From Catellatospora paridis (GTDB lineage Bacteria > Actinomycetota > Actinomycetes > Mycobacteriales > Micromonosporaceae), in contig NZ_ML769317.1 in the NCBI RefSeq assembly GCF_009720365.1, positions 339,816 to 403,815 of the forward strand: 64,000 nt of DNA, written 5' to 3'. Every line of letters starts with the position of its first letter. Position 1 is the first letter of the stretch. A program made the position numbers and the translations under genes. Under the pieces are notes generated by a model. The model made no database searches, was not told the origin of the DNA, and saw only the letters and a list, made by a program, of their open reading frames with translations. This document shows, piece by piece, positions 1 through 8,083 of the stretch.

Positions 1-1
1 G

Positions 2-796
2 GGCTACTCCACCGCGACCGCTCCGGCGATGGACGACGACGGCTGGGACTGCCCGCTCGACCAGTCCGTGGTGCTGCTCGACGCGCACGGCGAAGCCACC
101 CACCGCAGCGGCTTCACCACCCTGGACGTACAGCTGCTCGGCGGCGACGCGGCCGTGCTGGCCTCCCGCGCCCGCTGCCGCTGGGTCAAACCGGACCGCA
201 ACGCCCCGGACCACGGCTCCGGCCTGCCCGGCGACGCCGTCGACGCGGCCACCGTCACCACGGTGTCGGTCGTGCGCGGCGCATGGGAGGTGCGGCTCAT
301 CCACGTCGACCCCGCCGGTGCACCCGGCTGGGACCAGGTCACCGCGCTGCGCGTCGGCGGCTGGCCGATCCCGGCGGCAGCCGCCGACGACCGGTCGAAC
401 CCGGTCGCCTCCCCGCAGGCGGGCCCGGCACCCCGGCCCGAACCGCAGACACCCGGCCGGCTCGTCGCCGAAGCCGTGGGCACGACGCTCACCTCGACCG
501 CGGTGGGGCTGCACGGCCTCGACGTCGCCGGGGTGCACACCGTGCACGACGCCACCCCGCTGGCCGAGTGCACCGCCATCCCCTGGCTGCAGGCCAGGCC
601 GGGGCGGACCGCCTGGCACGTCGCGGCGTTCGCGCTCAACGGCGGCGCACCCGCGCCGCTGGCACAGATCTCGGGACCCGAGGACGCGCCGGTCGTCCGG
701 GTCACGTGGCCCGACCAGGTCACCACGACGGCGGCGCTGCCCGCGCCGCCGACCGGCCCGCACCACCACGCACAGAACAGATCCTCCGCCGCGTGA
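2..796 (+). CDS. C-terminal part of a DUF2264-like protein (runs off left edge)
   Basis: The reading frame is already open at the first bases of the window and ends with TGA at 796, so only the last ~264 residues are seen. The visible part contains the phrases GYSTATAP, SRARCRWV and VVRGAWEVRL. I associate these with the C-terminal beta-rich region of DUF2264 proteins, which are often encoded beside sugar importers and YesL proteins. It lacks a membrane segment. The last ~15 residues are a disordered Pro/His-rich tail. The stop lies 26 bases before the solute-binding protein start, so it is probably the first visible gene of the same operon. A role in polysaccharide breakdown is inferred only from context; a heparinase-like protein is the main alternative. 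Confidence 0.55.
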   Translation, partial: GYSTATAPAMDDDGWDCPLDQSVVLLDAHGEATHRSGFTTLDVQLLGGDAAVLASRARCRWVKPDRNAPDHGSGLPGDAVDAATVTTVSVVRGAWEVRLIHVDPAGAPGWDQVTALRVGGWPIPAAAADDRSNPVASPQAGPAPRPEPQTPGRLVAEAVGTTLTSTAVGLHGLDVAGVHTVHDATPLAECTAIPWLQARPGRTAWHVAAFALNGGAPAPLAQISGPEDAPVVRVTWPDQVTTTAALPAPPTGPHHHAQNRSSAA

Positions 797-822
797 GCGG
801 CCGTCCTTAGGAAGGAACGTTC

Positions 823-2091
823 GTGAAAAGAAGGAAGATGCTGGCAGCGGTCGGCCTGGCGATGGCAGTCGCCCTGCCGCTGACCGCGTGCGGCTCCGGC
901 GAAGACAACGCCGAGAGCGGCCCCGTCGAGCTGACCGTCGCGGTGTGGAGCCTTGCCTCCACACCGGAGTTCCAGACCCTGTTCGACGCCTTCCACCAGG
1001 CGAACCCGGACATCACCATCAAGCCCGTCGACATTCTCGCCGCCGACTACCCGACCAAGGTCACCACGATGCTCGCCGGTGGGGACACCACCGACGTCCT
1101 CACCATGAAGACCCTCGCGGACTACGTTCGGTTCGCCGGCCGCGGGCAGCTCAAGGACATCACCTCGGCGGCGACGTCGACCGAGGGCGCCAAGCTCGCC
1201 GGGCTCGACCAGTACAAGCAGGACGGCGACAAGTACTACGCGCTGCCGTACCGGCAGGACTTCTGGGTCCTGTACTACAACAAGAAGATGTTCGACGCCG
1301 CAGGCCAGCCCTACCCGACGAGCCTGACCTGGGACCAGTACGTCGAGCTGGCCAAGAAGCTGACCTCGGGCAGCGGTGAGAAGAAGGTCTACGGCGCCTA
1401 CCAGCACACCTGGCGTTCGATCGTGCAGGCCATCTCCGCCGCGCAGACCGGCGGCGACCAGCTCGGCGGCGACTACAAGTTCTTCGCCGACCAGTACAAG
1501 ACCGCGCTGGCGCTGCAGGCGGCCGGGGCCACGCAGGACTTCGGCACCGCGGTCACCCAGAAGACCGGCTACGCCTCGATGTTCGAGTCCGGCAAGACCG
1601 CGATGCTGCCGATGGGCACCTGGTACATCGCCAAGGTGCTGTCGGAGAAGAAGAAGGGCACCACCGACGCCGACTGGGCCATCGCGCCTCTGCCGCAGCG
1701 TCCGGGCGCGACCGGTGTCACCACGTTCGGCGCGCCGACCGCGTTCGCGGTGAACAAGAAGGCCAAGCACGCCGCGGCCGCGGAGAAGTTCGTCCAGTTC
1801 GCGGCGTCGGCCGCGGGCGCCAAGGCGATCACCGGCATCGGCGTGGTCCCGGCCTACCAGAGCGACGAGATCCGCCAGCAGTACTTCGCGCTGCCCGGCA
1901 TGCCCACCGACGACCTGTCGAAGAAGGCCTTCACCCCGGACAAGGTGAACCCCGAGATGCCGGTCAGCGACAAGACCGCGAAGGTGGACACGATCCTCAA
2001 CGAGGAACACCAGCTGATCATGACCAAGCAGAAGTCGATCGACGACGCGATCAAGGAGATGGAGACCCGCGTCAAGAACGAGGTCAACTGA
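823..2091 (+). CDS. Sugar ABC transporter solute-binding lipoprotein (CUT1 type)
   Basis: A 422-residue extracellular solute-binding protein of family 1. The start is a GTG preceded by a GGAAGGAA ribosome binding site. The N-terminus is a lipoprotein signal: basic MKRRK, a hydrophobic stretch and the lipobox LTAC with Cys23 as lipidated residue. The mature part has the usual two-lobe pattern, with ELTVAVWSLAS near the N-terminus and PYRQDFWVLYYNKKMFDAAG in the middle, as in proteins that bind oligosaccharides. It captures sugar outside the membrane and hands it to the two permeases encoded just downstream. The sugar cannot be read from sequence; the neighbouring YesL and DUF2264-like genes suggest a plant cell-wall or uronic oligosaccharide. 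Confidence 0.9.
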   Translation: MKRRKMLAAVGLAMAVALPLTACGSGEDNAESGPVELTVAVWSLASTPEFQTLFDAFHQANPDITIKPVDILAADYPTKVTTMLAGGDTTDVLTMKTLADYVRFAGRGQLKDITSAATSTEGAKLAGLDQYKQDGDKYYALPYRQDFWVLYYNKKMFDAAGQPYPTSLTWDQYVELAKKLTSGSGEKKVYGAYQHTWRSIVQAISAAQTGGDQLGGDYKFFADQYKTALALQAAGATQDFGTAVTQKTGYASMFESGKTAMLPMGTWYIAKVLSEKKKGTTDADWAIAPLPQRPGATGVTTFGAPTAFAVNKKAKHAAAAEKFVQFAASAAGAKAITGIGVVPAYQSDEIRQQYFALPGMPTDDLSKKAFTPDKVNPEMPVSDKTAKVDTILNEEHQLIMTKQKSIDDAIKEMETRVKNEVN

Positions 2092-2105
2092 CCCACGCGC
2101 AGGTA

Positions 2106-2135
2106 CGCGGGGACGGCCGCCCGGCCGTCCCCGCG
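2106..2135 (+). terminator. Intercistronic hairpin after the solute-binding gene
   Basis: Two perfect 14-base complementary arms (2106-2119 and 2122-2135) with a 2-base gap form a very GC-rich stem 15 bases after the binding-protein stop. There is no T-run. Such stems between binding protein and permease genes usually protect or partly terminate the transcript so that more binding protein than permease is made; that role is inference here. Confidence 0.6.
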
Positions 2136-2152
2136 GAACCCGGGAGGACGAG

Positions 2153-3094
2153 ATGGCAGACCTGCTCACCGCGACACCGGCGACCGCGAGCGCCGCGCCT
2201 TCGCCGCGGGCGCGCGACAGACGGCGCGCCCGGCGCAACACGCTCATCGGCTGGAGCTTCATCCTGCCGAACTTCCTCGGCTTCGCCGTGCTCACCCTGG
2301 TGCCGATGCTCGCCGCGTTTGCACTGTCGTTCATGGAGTGGGACTCCTACAACCCGCCCGAGTGGGTCGGCCTGGACAACTTCCAGCGGTTGCTCGACGA
2401 CGAATCCACCAAGATCGCGCTACGCAACACGGCCTACTACGCCCTGGGCCACGTGCCGCTGACCATGCTCGCCGCGCTCGGCCTGGCACTGCTGCTCAAC
2501 CGCAAGATCGCCGGCGTCGGCTTCTTCCGGGCCGCGGCTTTCTTCCCCTACATCACCTCGCTGGTCGCCGTCGCCATCGTCTGGAACATGCTGTTCAACC
2601 CGGAGTTCGGGCCGGTCAACCAGTTCCTGCAGTTCGTCGGCGTCGACAACCCGCCCGGGTGGACCACCAGCACCACCTGGGCCATGCCCGCGGTCATCCT
2701 CACCAGCGTCTGGCGCGACATGGGCTACTACATGATCCTGTTCCTGGCCGGGCTGCAGGCGATCCCGGTCGAGCAGTACGAGGCCGCCAAGGTCGACGGC
2801 GCGAGCACCTGGCAGCGCTTCCGCGCCGTGACCCTGCCCGGGCTGCGGCCGGTCACCTTCCTCGTGCTCGTCCTGCTGACCGTGCAGAGCTTCAAGGTCT
2901 TCGACCTCATCGTCGTCATGACCGACGGCGGGCCGGGCCGCGCCACCCTGGTGCTGTCCCAGCAGATCTACCGCCGCGGCATCATCGAGGGCGAGTTCGG
3001 CTACGCCTCGGCGATCTCGCTCGTGCTGTTCCTGGTCGTGCTGGTCTTCACCCTCGCCCAGTTCTGGTTCAACAACCGCAGGGAGCGCCGATGA
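2153..3094 (+). CDS. Sugar ABC transporter permease, MalF type
   Basis: A 313-residue inner-membrane permease of the binding-protein-dependent type with six predicted membrane segments. The N-terminal ~25 residues are Ala/Arg-rich and cytoplasmic. The cytoplasmic EAA loop, which contacts the ATPase, reads YEAAKVDGAS followed by TLPGLRP near residue 210. A GGGAGG ribosome binding site precedes the ATG. It pairs with the MalG-type permease whose start codon overlaps its stop by 4 bases (ATGA). No ATPase gene follows, so a shared MsiK-like ATPase is expected. Confidence 0.92.
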   Translation: MADLLTATPATASAAPSPRARDRRRARRNTLIGWSFILPNFLGFAVLTLVPMLAAFALSFMEWDSYNPPEWVGLDNFQRLLDDESTKIALRNTAYYALGHVPLTMLAALGLALLLNRKIAGVGFFRAAAFFPYITSLVAVAIVWNMLFNPEFGPVNQFLQFVGVDNPPGWTTSTTWAMPAVILTSVWRDMGYYMILFLAGLQAIPVEQYEAAKVDGASTWQRFRAVTLPGLRPVTFLVLVLLTVQSFKVFDLIVVMTDGGPGRATLVLSQQIYRRGIIEGEFGYASAISLVLFLVVLVFTLAQFWFNNRRERR

Positions 3095-3954
3095 CCACCG
3101 CCGACACGGCCGCCGCCCCGCGCGCCCGCGGACCGCTCGCCCTCGCCCGCCGGGTCGTCCTGTACGCGGCGCTGACCCTGGCCGCGTTGTTGATCCTGGT
3201 CCCGTTCCTGTGGATGGTCAGCGCCTCGCTCAAGCGCAACAACGACGTCTTCACCATCCCGATCCAGTGGATCCCCAAGGAATTCCAGTGGGGCAACTTC
3301 ACCGAGATCTGGACGCGGGTGCCGCTGGCGACCTACCTCGGCAACACCCTGTTCCTCAGCCTTGTCATCACGTTCCTGCAGGTGCTGACCGGCAGCTTCG
3401 CCGCGTACGGGTTCGCCAAGGTCCGCTTCCGCGGGCGCGACACGCTGTTCCTGCTGTACATCGCCACCATCGCCGTGCCCTGGCAGGCGTACATGATCCC
3501 GCAGTACATCATGATGCAGAAGGCGGAGCTGACCGACACCTTCTGGTCGCTGATCCTGATTCAGGCGTTCGGCGCGTTCGGCGTCTTCCTGATGCGCCAG
3601 TACTACCTGACCATCCCGGATGAGCTGTGCGAGGCGGCCCGCGTCGACGGCCTCAGCGAGTACGGCATCTGGGCGCGGATCATGCTGCCGCTGTCGAAAC
3701 CGGCGCTGGCCAGCCTGGCCCTGCTCACGTTCGTCAACACCTGGAACGACTACATGGGACCGTTCATCTACCTGACCAGCAACGACCTGTGGACGATCCA
3801 GCTCGGTCTGCGCTCGTTCGTGGGCCAGTACGACGCCGACTACGCGATGATGATGACGGGTTCGGCGCTGTCCGTCCTGCCCATCATGATCATCTTCCTG
3901 CTCGGCCAGCGCCACTTCATCCAGGGCGTCGCCTCCTCCGGCATGAAGGGGTGA
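3091..3954 (+). CDS. Sugar ABC transporter permease, MalG type
   Basis: A 287-residue permease starting MTTADTAAAP; the ATG overlaps the previous stop by 4 bases, implying translational coupling. Six membrane segments are predicted and the EAA loop reads CEAARVDGLSEYG. The C-terminus QGVASSGMKG is typical of MalG/LacG-like permeases. With the preceding permease it forms the membrane channel of the CUT1 importer. Confidence 0.92.
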   Translation: MTTADTAAAPRARGPLALARRVVLYAALTLAALLILVPFLWMVSASLKRNNDVFTIPIQWIPKEFQWGNFTEIWTRVPLATYLGNTLFLSLVITFLQVLTGSFAAYGFAKVRFRGRDTLFLLYIATIAVPWQAYMIPQYIMMQKAELTDTFWSLILIQAFGAFGVFLMRQYYLTIPDELCEAARVDGLSEYGIWARIMLPLSKPALASLALLTFVNTWNDYMGPFIYLTSNDLWTIQLGLRSFVGQYDADYAMMMTGSALSVLPIMIIFLLGQRHFIQGVASSGMKG

Positions 3955-3960
3955 GCTGAC

Positions 3961-4602
3961 ATGCGACTGCTCGCCCGGCTGCCCTACGACACCGTCTTCG
4001 GCACGGTGTACGCCGGACTAAAGATCAACCTGTGTCTTGTCGCCGCCTGCCTGCCCCTGCTCGCGGCACTCGCCGTCAGCGGCAGCCCCCTGCAGGCGTG
4101 GCCGTTCTTCACCGCACTCGCCGTGGTCTGCGGACCGGCCGCCGCCGCCGCGTTCGCCGCATTCCGGGCCCTGTCCGAAGGCGAGCACCGCGTCGGCCGG
4201 ACCTTCTGGGCCGCATACCGCAACTCGTTCGGCCGGGCGCTGGCCGTCGCCGTCGCCGCGGCCGTCGCCGTGATCGTGCTCGCCGTCGACTTCCAGCTCG
4301 CCCTCGGCGGCCCCTTCGGCGCGGTGACCCCCATGCTGGTGCTGCTCATCGCGCTGGTCGTCGCGACTGCCACCGCGCTGCTGGCCGCGGACGCCAAACC
4401 GACGTGGAAAACGGCACTGGCCTGCGCCTACCTGTCGATCCGATACTGGTATCTCAGCCTGGCCAACCTCGCCATCCTGGGCATCCTGGCCGCCGCGGTG
4501 GTCGCCAAACCGGCGATCGGGCTGTTCCTGCTGCCCGCACCCGCCCTCTACGCGGTCTGGGCGAACGCCCGCCACCTCACCGCGACCGTCGCCACCCGAT
4601 AG
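3961..4602 (+). CDS. YesL-like (DUF624) membrane protein
   Basis: A 213-residue protein with about five hydrophobic segments and very little else. The N-terminal YDTVFGTVYAGLKINLCLV and the central FWAAYRNSFGRAL match the DUF624/YesL family, whose genes accompany CUT1 importers for plant cell-wall sugars in Bacillus and actinobacteria. It starts 6 bases after the permease stop and is the last gene of the operon. The molecular function of the family is unknown; a transporter accessory role is inferred. Confidence 0.75.
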   Translation: MRLLARLPYDTVFGTVYAGLKINLCLVAACLPLLAALAVSGSPLQAWPFFTALAVVCGPAAAAAFAAFRALSEGEHRVGRTFWAAYRNSFGRALAVAVAAAVAVIVLAVDFQLALGGPFGAVTPMLVLLIALVVATATALLAADAKPTWKTALACAYLSIRYWYLSLANLAILGILAAAVVAKPAIGLFLLPAPALYAVWANARHLTATVATR

Positions 4603-4606
4603 GCCG

Positions 4607-4647
4607 CCGGTGCGAGCGGGCGCCCGGGCGCGGTCTGCTCGCACCGG
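4607..4647 (+). terminator. Rho-independent-type terminator after the importer operon
   Basis: Perfect 11-base arms CCGGTGCGAGC (4607-4617) and GCTCGCACCGG (4637-4647) enclose a 19-base GC-rich loop directly after the YesL-like stop. There is no clear T-run, as is common for actinomycete terminators. Confidence 0.65.
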
Positions 4648-4745
4648 TGGGCCTGCCTGGCTGCCGTGGCCGGTGGCCGCCTCCGTGCGGCAGTGGCACG
4701 CCCCCCTGGCATGAGATTGAGCTGCTTCGATGGGTGATGTTCGTG

Positions 4746-4763
4746 TATAAGATCGCTGATCTT
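4746..4763 (+). promoter_or_regulatory. Candidate -10 box overlapping a palindrome upstream of the GH92 gene
   Basis: TATAAG (4746-4751) in an otherwise GC-rich intergenic region overlaps the palindrome AAGATC-GCT-GATCTT (4749-4763), 33 bases before the chosen GTG. The arrangement suits a repressor site covering a promoter. No convincing -35 box is seen at the right distance, so the promoter call is tentative. Confidence 0.4.
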
Positions 4764-4796
4764 ACGTAGCTCGCGCCGTCCCAGATGGAGAACCGA

Positions 4797-7700
4797 GTGG
4801 CCATGCACCGATCCCCTGCCGCTGCCGGGAAGTACCGTCGGGGCGCACGTCTGGTCGCCGGGGGTGTCATCGGCGTGCTGCTCGCGGCGTCCCTGGTCAC
4901 CGTGCCGACGCTGATCCTCACGGGCCGCCCTGCGGGAGCGGCAGCGATGAACCCGACCTCCCATGTCAACCCGTTCATCGGAACGGACCTCAGCAACGCG
5001 CCGGATCCGGTGCCTGGCGGCGCCGGTGGCAGCACGGTGCCGGGTCCGATGCTGCCGTTCGGGATGGTGCAGTTCAGCCCGGACACGCCGAACGCGTCGC
5101 CCTCGGGTTACCGCTACAGCGACACGCAGATCGAGGAGTTCAGCCTTACGCACTTCAGCGGCGCCGGATGCGCGAACAACGAGGACATCGGCATCCTCCC
5201 GCTCACCGGCGGCCTGACCGCTTCGCCAGGCACGGACGCGAACTGGCGGTCGTACAGCGCGACGTTCAGCAAGGCCAACGAACGCGCGGCACCGGGGTAC
5301 TACCGGACTGTGCTGGACAATTACGGCGGAACCCAGGTCGAGCTGTCAGCGACGCGCCGCACTGCGGCGATGCGCCTGACGTTCCCGCCGACCGATACCG
5401 CGCAGGTCCTGCTGAACACCAGCCGCAGCGCAACCGGTCGCCATGCGGGATCTGTCAACATCAGTGGTAACACAGTCACCGGCAGCTTCACGGGCGGCGG
5501 TTTCTGCCATCACACGGGCACCTACCAGGTCTTCTACCGGCTGGAGTTCGACCGGGCCCCGAAGACGGTCGGCACCTGGCTCGGCAGCACGATCTCGGCC
5601 GGTTCGACGGCGGCGAGCGGCGTCCAGTCCGGTGGCTACTTCACCTTCGACACGACCACGAACCCTGTCGTGCAGGTGAAGGTCGGGATCTCGTTCGTCA
5701 GCCAGGCCGGCGCACAGGCGAACCTTGCGGCCGAGCATCCCGGCTTCGCGTTCGACAGCCTGCGCGCGAACGCCGACAGCGAGTGGAATGCGATCCTCAA
5801 CCGGGTTCGGGTGGCCGAAGGGTCCGCGTCCGATCTGCAGAAGTTCTACACGGCGCTGTACCACGTCCTGGTCAACCCAAGCCTGGCCAACGACGTCAAC
5901 GGACAGTATCGCGGCTTCGACAACGGGATTCACACCGCGAGCCACCCGGTGTACCAGAACTTCTCGGGCTGGGACGTGTACCGCTCGTGGGCGGCGTTGA
6001 TCGCGCTGATCGCCCCCGCCGAGGCGAGCGACATGGCCAAGTCCATGGTGCTCGCCGGTCAGCAGGGCGGGCTACTGCCGAAGTGGTCGCACAACAACAT
6101 CGAACGCTTTGTCATGAGAGGCGATCCCGGTCCGATCGTCGTGTCGAGCATGTACGCCTTCGGCGCGCGAGACTTCGACACCGCCACCGCGCTGACCCTC
6201 ATGGACCGCAGCTCGTACGGCGGCACCATGCAGGGCACCGCGATCCGCACCTGGCAGTACGACTACGTCCAACAGCAGTACGTCCACAGCAACGCCTCCG
6301 ACTCGCTGGAGTACTCGGCGTCTGACTTCGCCGTCGCGCAGTTCGCCCGCGCGCTGGGCGACACCGCGAGGTACAACGCGTACATCCGGCGGTCCCAGTG
6401 GTGGCGAAACGTGTTCAATGCCGAGTCGGGGTACATCCAAGCCCGCAACAGCGACGGCACCTGGCCCTGGCCCCTCAACCCGAGCAGCACCACCGGGTTC
6501 GTGGAGGGCAACGCGTCGCAGTACACCTGGATGGTCCCGTACAACTACCGGGCGCTGATCGAACTCATGGGCGGCCGTCAGACGGCGATACAGCGGCTCG
6601 ATCACCATTTCCACCAGCTCAACGGTGGACTGTCCGCCCCGTACTTCTACATCGGGAACGAGCCCGAGCACGGCGTGCCATGGATCTACCACTTCGCCGG
6701 TGCGCCCGCCAAGACCAGCACCGTAGTGCGACGTGTGGTGAACGAGTCGTTCACGACCGGGCCCGGCGGCCTTCCCGGCAACGACGATCTCGGCGCGACC
6801 TCCGCCTGGTTCGTCTGGGCCGCGCTCGGCATGTATCCGACGACTCCCGGCGCCGACACGCTGGCGCTGCACGGACCGTTGTTCCCCTCGATCGTCGTCG
6901 ACCGGCCCAACGGCGACATAACGATCAACGCCACGAACGCCGGCCAGGACAACCCGTACGTGAAGGCGTTCTCGCTCAACGGTGAGATGAGCACCGACGA
7001 AGGGGTCCGCGCCCCACGAACGTGGCTGCGTTATGCCGATATCGGCAACGGGGCGACGCTTCGCTACACGATGGGAGCCAGCTCGTTGATGATGGCGCCC
7101 CCGGCCGAGACACCGCCTTCGTTCGACGATGGGTTCAGCCCGCCGCCGGCGCCTGCATTCGGCCAGAACCTGGCCGCAGGGCAGCCTGCGACCGGATCGC
7201 CCCCGTGCGTGGCGGGCGAAGAGGCGGCCCGGGCTTTCGACGGTGACCTCGGCACCAAGTGGTGCTCGCTGACGGCCGGTCCGAAGGTGCTCCAGGTCGA
7301 CCTCGGCGTTACCCAGGACGTCACCGGGTTCGTGGTGAAGAGCGCCGGCTTGGGCGGCGAGTCGACGGGCACGAATGCGCAGGCCTACACCATCGAGACC
7401 TCGCCCGATGGCGCCGACTGGACCGCCGCGGTCAGCGTCTCAGGGCTGCGCACGAGCCGTGTGTACCACCCGATTCCTGCCACCCCGGCGCGCCACGTGC
7501 GGCTCACCGTAGCCGGTGTCGGTAGCGGCGCAGCCCGCATCCCCGAGTTCGAGGTGTACGGGGCGGATGGCGGTCCGGCGAATCTCGCGTTGGGCGCTAC
7601 GGTGACCGCCGACTCTTCCTGCACTCCCGGTGAGGGCCCGGCGAAGGCGGCCAACGGCACGGTCGGCGGCGGCGTTACGGACAAGTGGTGCTCGTTCGGC

Positions 7701-7994
7701 ACGGACAAGTGGCTGCTCGTGGATCTGGGCGCGGCTCACGCAGTGACCTCGATCGTCGTGCGGCACGCCGGTGCCGGTGCCGAGACCCCGGCCTGGAACA
7801 CCCGCGACTACGACGTGCAGGTATCGGCCGACGGCGCGAGCTGGGAAACGGTCACTGAGGTACGCGGCAACACGGCCAGCGTGACCCAGCACGCGATCGC
7901 GGTGAGCGGCCGGTACATCCGGCTCGACGTCCTGGTGCCCACCCAGAACGGTGACGCGTCGGCCCGTATCTACGAACTGGAGGTCTACGGATAG
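4797..7994 (+). CDS. Secreted GH92 alpha-mannosidase with two C-terminal discoidin domains
   Basis: About 1065 residues. GGAG at 4787-4790 sits 6 bases before the GTG at 4797, so that start is preferred over the ATG at 4785, which itself overlaps the GGAG. An N-terminal hydrophobic segment after basic residues is a Sec signal. The body carries GH92 landmarks: VNPFIGTD at the start, FVEGNASQYTW, GNEPEHGVPWIYHFAG and LPGNDDLGATSAWFVWAALG. The family consists of calcium-dependent inverting exo-alpha-mannosidases. After a Pro-rich linker come two discoidin/CBM32-like domains of ~140 residues each, both with a KWCS motif and a VYG end, probably a tandem duplication that binds glycans. It removes mannose from N-glycans, yeast mannan or gums outside the cell. 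Confidence 0.9.
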   Translation: MAMHRSPAAAGKYRRGARLVAGGVIGVLLAASLVTVPTLILTGRPAGAAAMNPTSHVNPFIGTDLSNAPDPVPGGAGGSTVPGPMLPFGMVQFSPDTPNASPSGYRYSDTQIEEFSLTHFSGAGCANNEDIGILPLTGGLTASPGTDANWRSYSATFSKANERAAPGYYRTVLDNYGGTQVELSATRRTAAMRLTFPPTDTAQVLLNTSRSATGRHAGSVNISGNTVTGSFTGGGFCHHTGTYQVFYRLEFDRAPKTVGTWLGSTISAGSTAASGVQSGGYFTFDTTTNPVVQVKVGISFVSQAGAQANLAAEHPGFAFDSLRANADSEWNAILNRVRVAEGSASDLQKFYTALYHVLVNPSLANDVNGQYRGFDNGIHTASHPVYQNFSGWDVYRSWAALIALIAPAEASDMAKSMVLAGQQGGLLPKWSHNNIERFVMRGDPGPIVVSSMYAFGARDFDTATALTLMDRSSYGGTMQGTAIRTWQYDYVQQQYVHSNASDSLEYSASDFAVAQFARALGDTARYNAYIRRSQWWRNVFNAESGYIQARNSDGTWPWPLNPSSTTGFVEGNASQYTWMVPYNYRALIELMGGRQTAIQRLDHHFHQLNGGLSAPYFYIGNEPEHGVPWIYHFAGAPAKTSTVVRRVVNESFTTGPGGLPGNDDLGATSAWFVWAALGMYPTTPGADTLALHGPLFPSIVVDRPNGDITINATNAGQDNPYVKAFSLNGEMSTDEGVRAPRTWLRYADIGNGATLRYTMGASSLMMAPPAETPPSFDDGFSPPPAPAFGQNLAAGQPATGSPPCVAGEEAARAFDGDLGTKWCSLTAGPKVLQVDLGVTQDVTGFVVKSAGLGGESTGTNAQAYTIETSPDGADWTAAVSVSGLRTSRVYHPIPATPARHVRLTVAGVGSGAARIPEFEVYGADGGPANLALGATVTADSSCTPGEGPAKAANGTVGGGVTDKWCSFGTDKWLLVDLGAAHAVTSIVVRHAGAGAETPAWNTRDYDVQVSADGASWETVTEVRGNTASVTQHAIAVSGRYIRLDVLVPTQNGDASARIYELEVYG

Positions 7995-8013
7995 CGTGCC
8001 GCACTTGGCGAGT

Positions 8014-8068
8014 GGCCTTGGCGTGATCACGGATGTCGCTGAGACATCGCAATGATCACGCCAAGGCC
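8014..8068. terminator. Bidirectional terminator between convergent genes
   Basis: Perfect 16-base arms (8014-8029 and 8053-8068) flank an inner second stem GATGTC/GACATC (8032-8037, 8043-8048). It lies between the GH92 stop and the end of the leftward beta-helix gene and can act in both directions. Confidence 0.8.
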
Positions 8069-8083
8069 GTGAAGACGGCCGCG

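Noticed and set aside
4..2334. A 776-codon open frame on the minus strand
   Set aside because: It runs antisense across a well-supported binding-protein gene; its composition (Arg/Gly/Val-rich, no domain) is what GC-rich third-position bias produces opposite real genes.
7141..7994. The repeated ~140-residue C-terminal region of the GH92 gene as a mobile or recombination-derived repeat
   Set aside because: It is explained by two tandem discoidin domains, similar at protein but not at DNA level.
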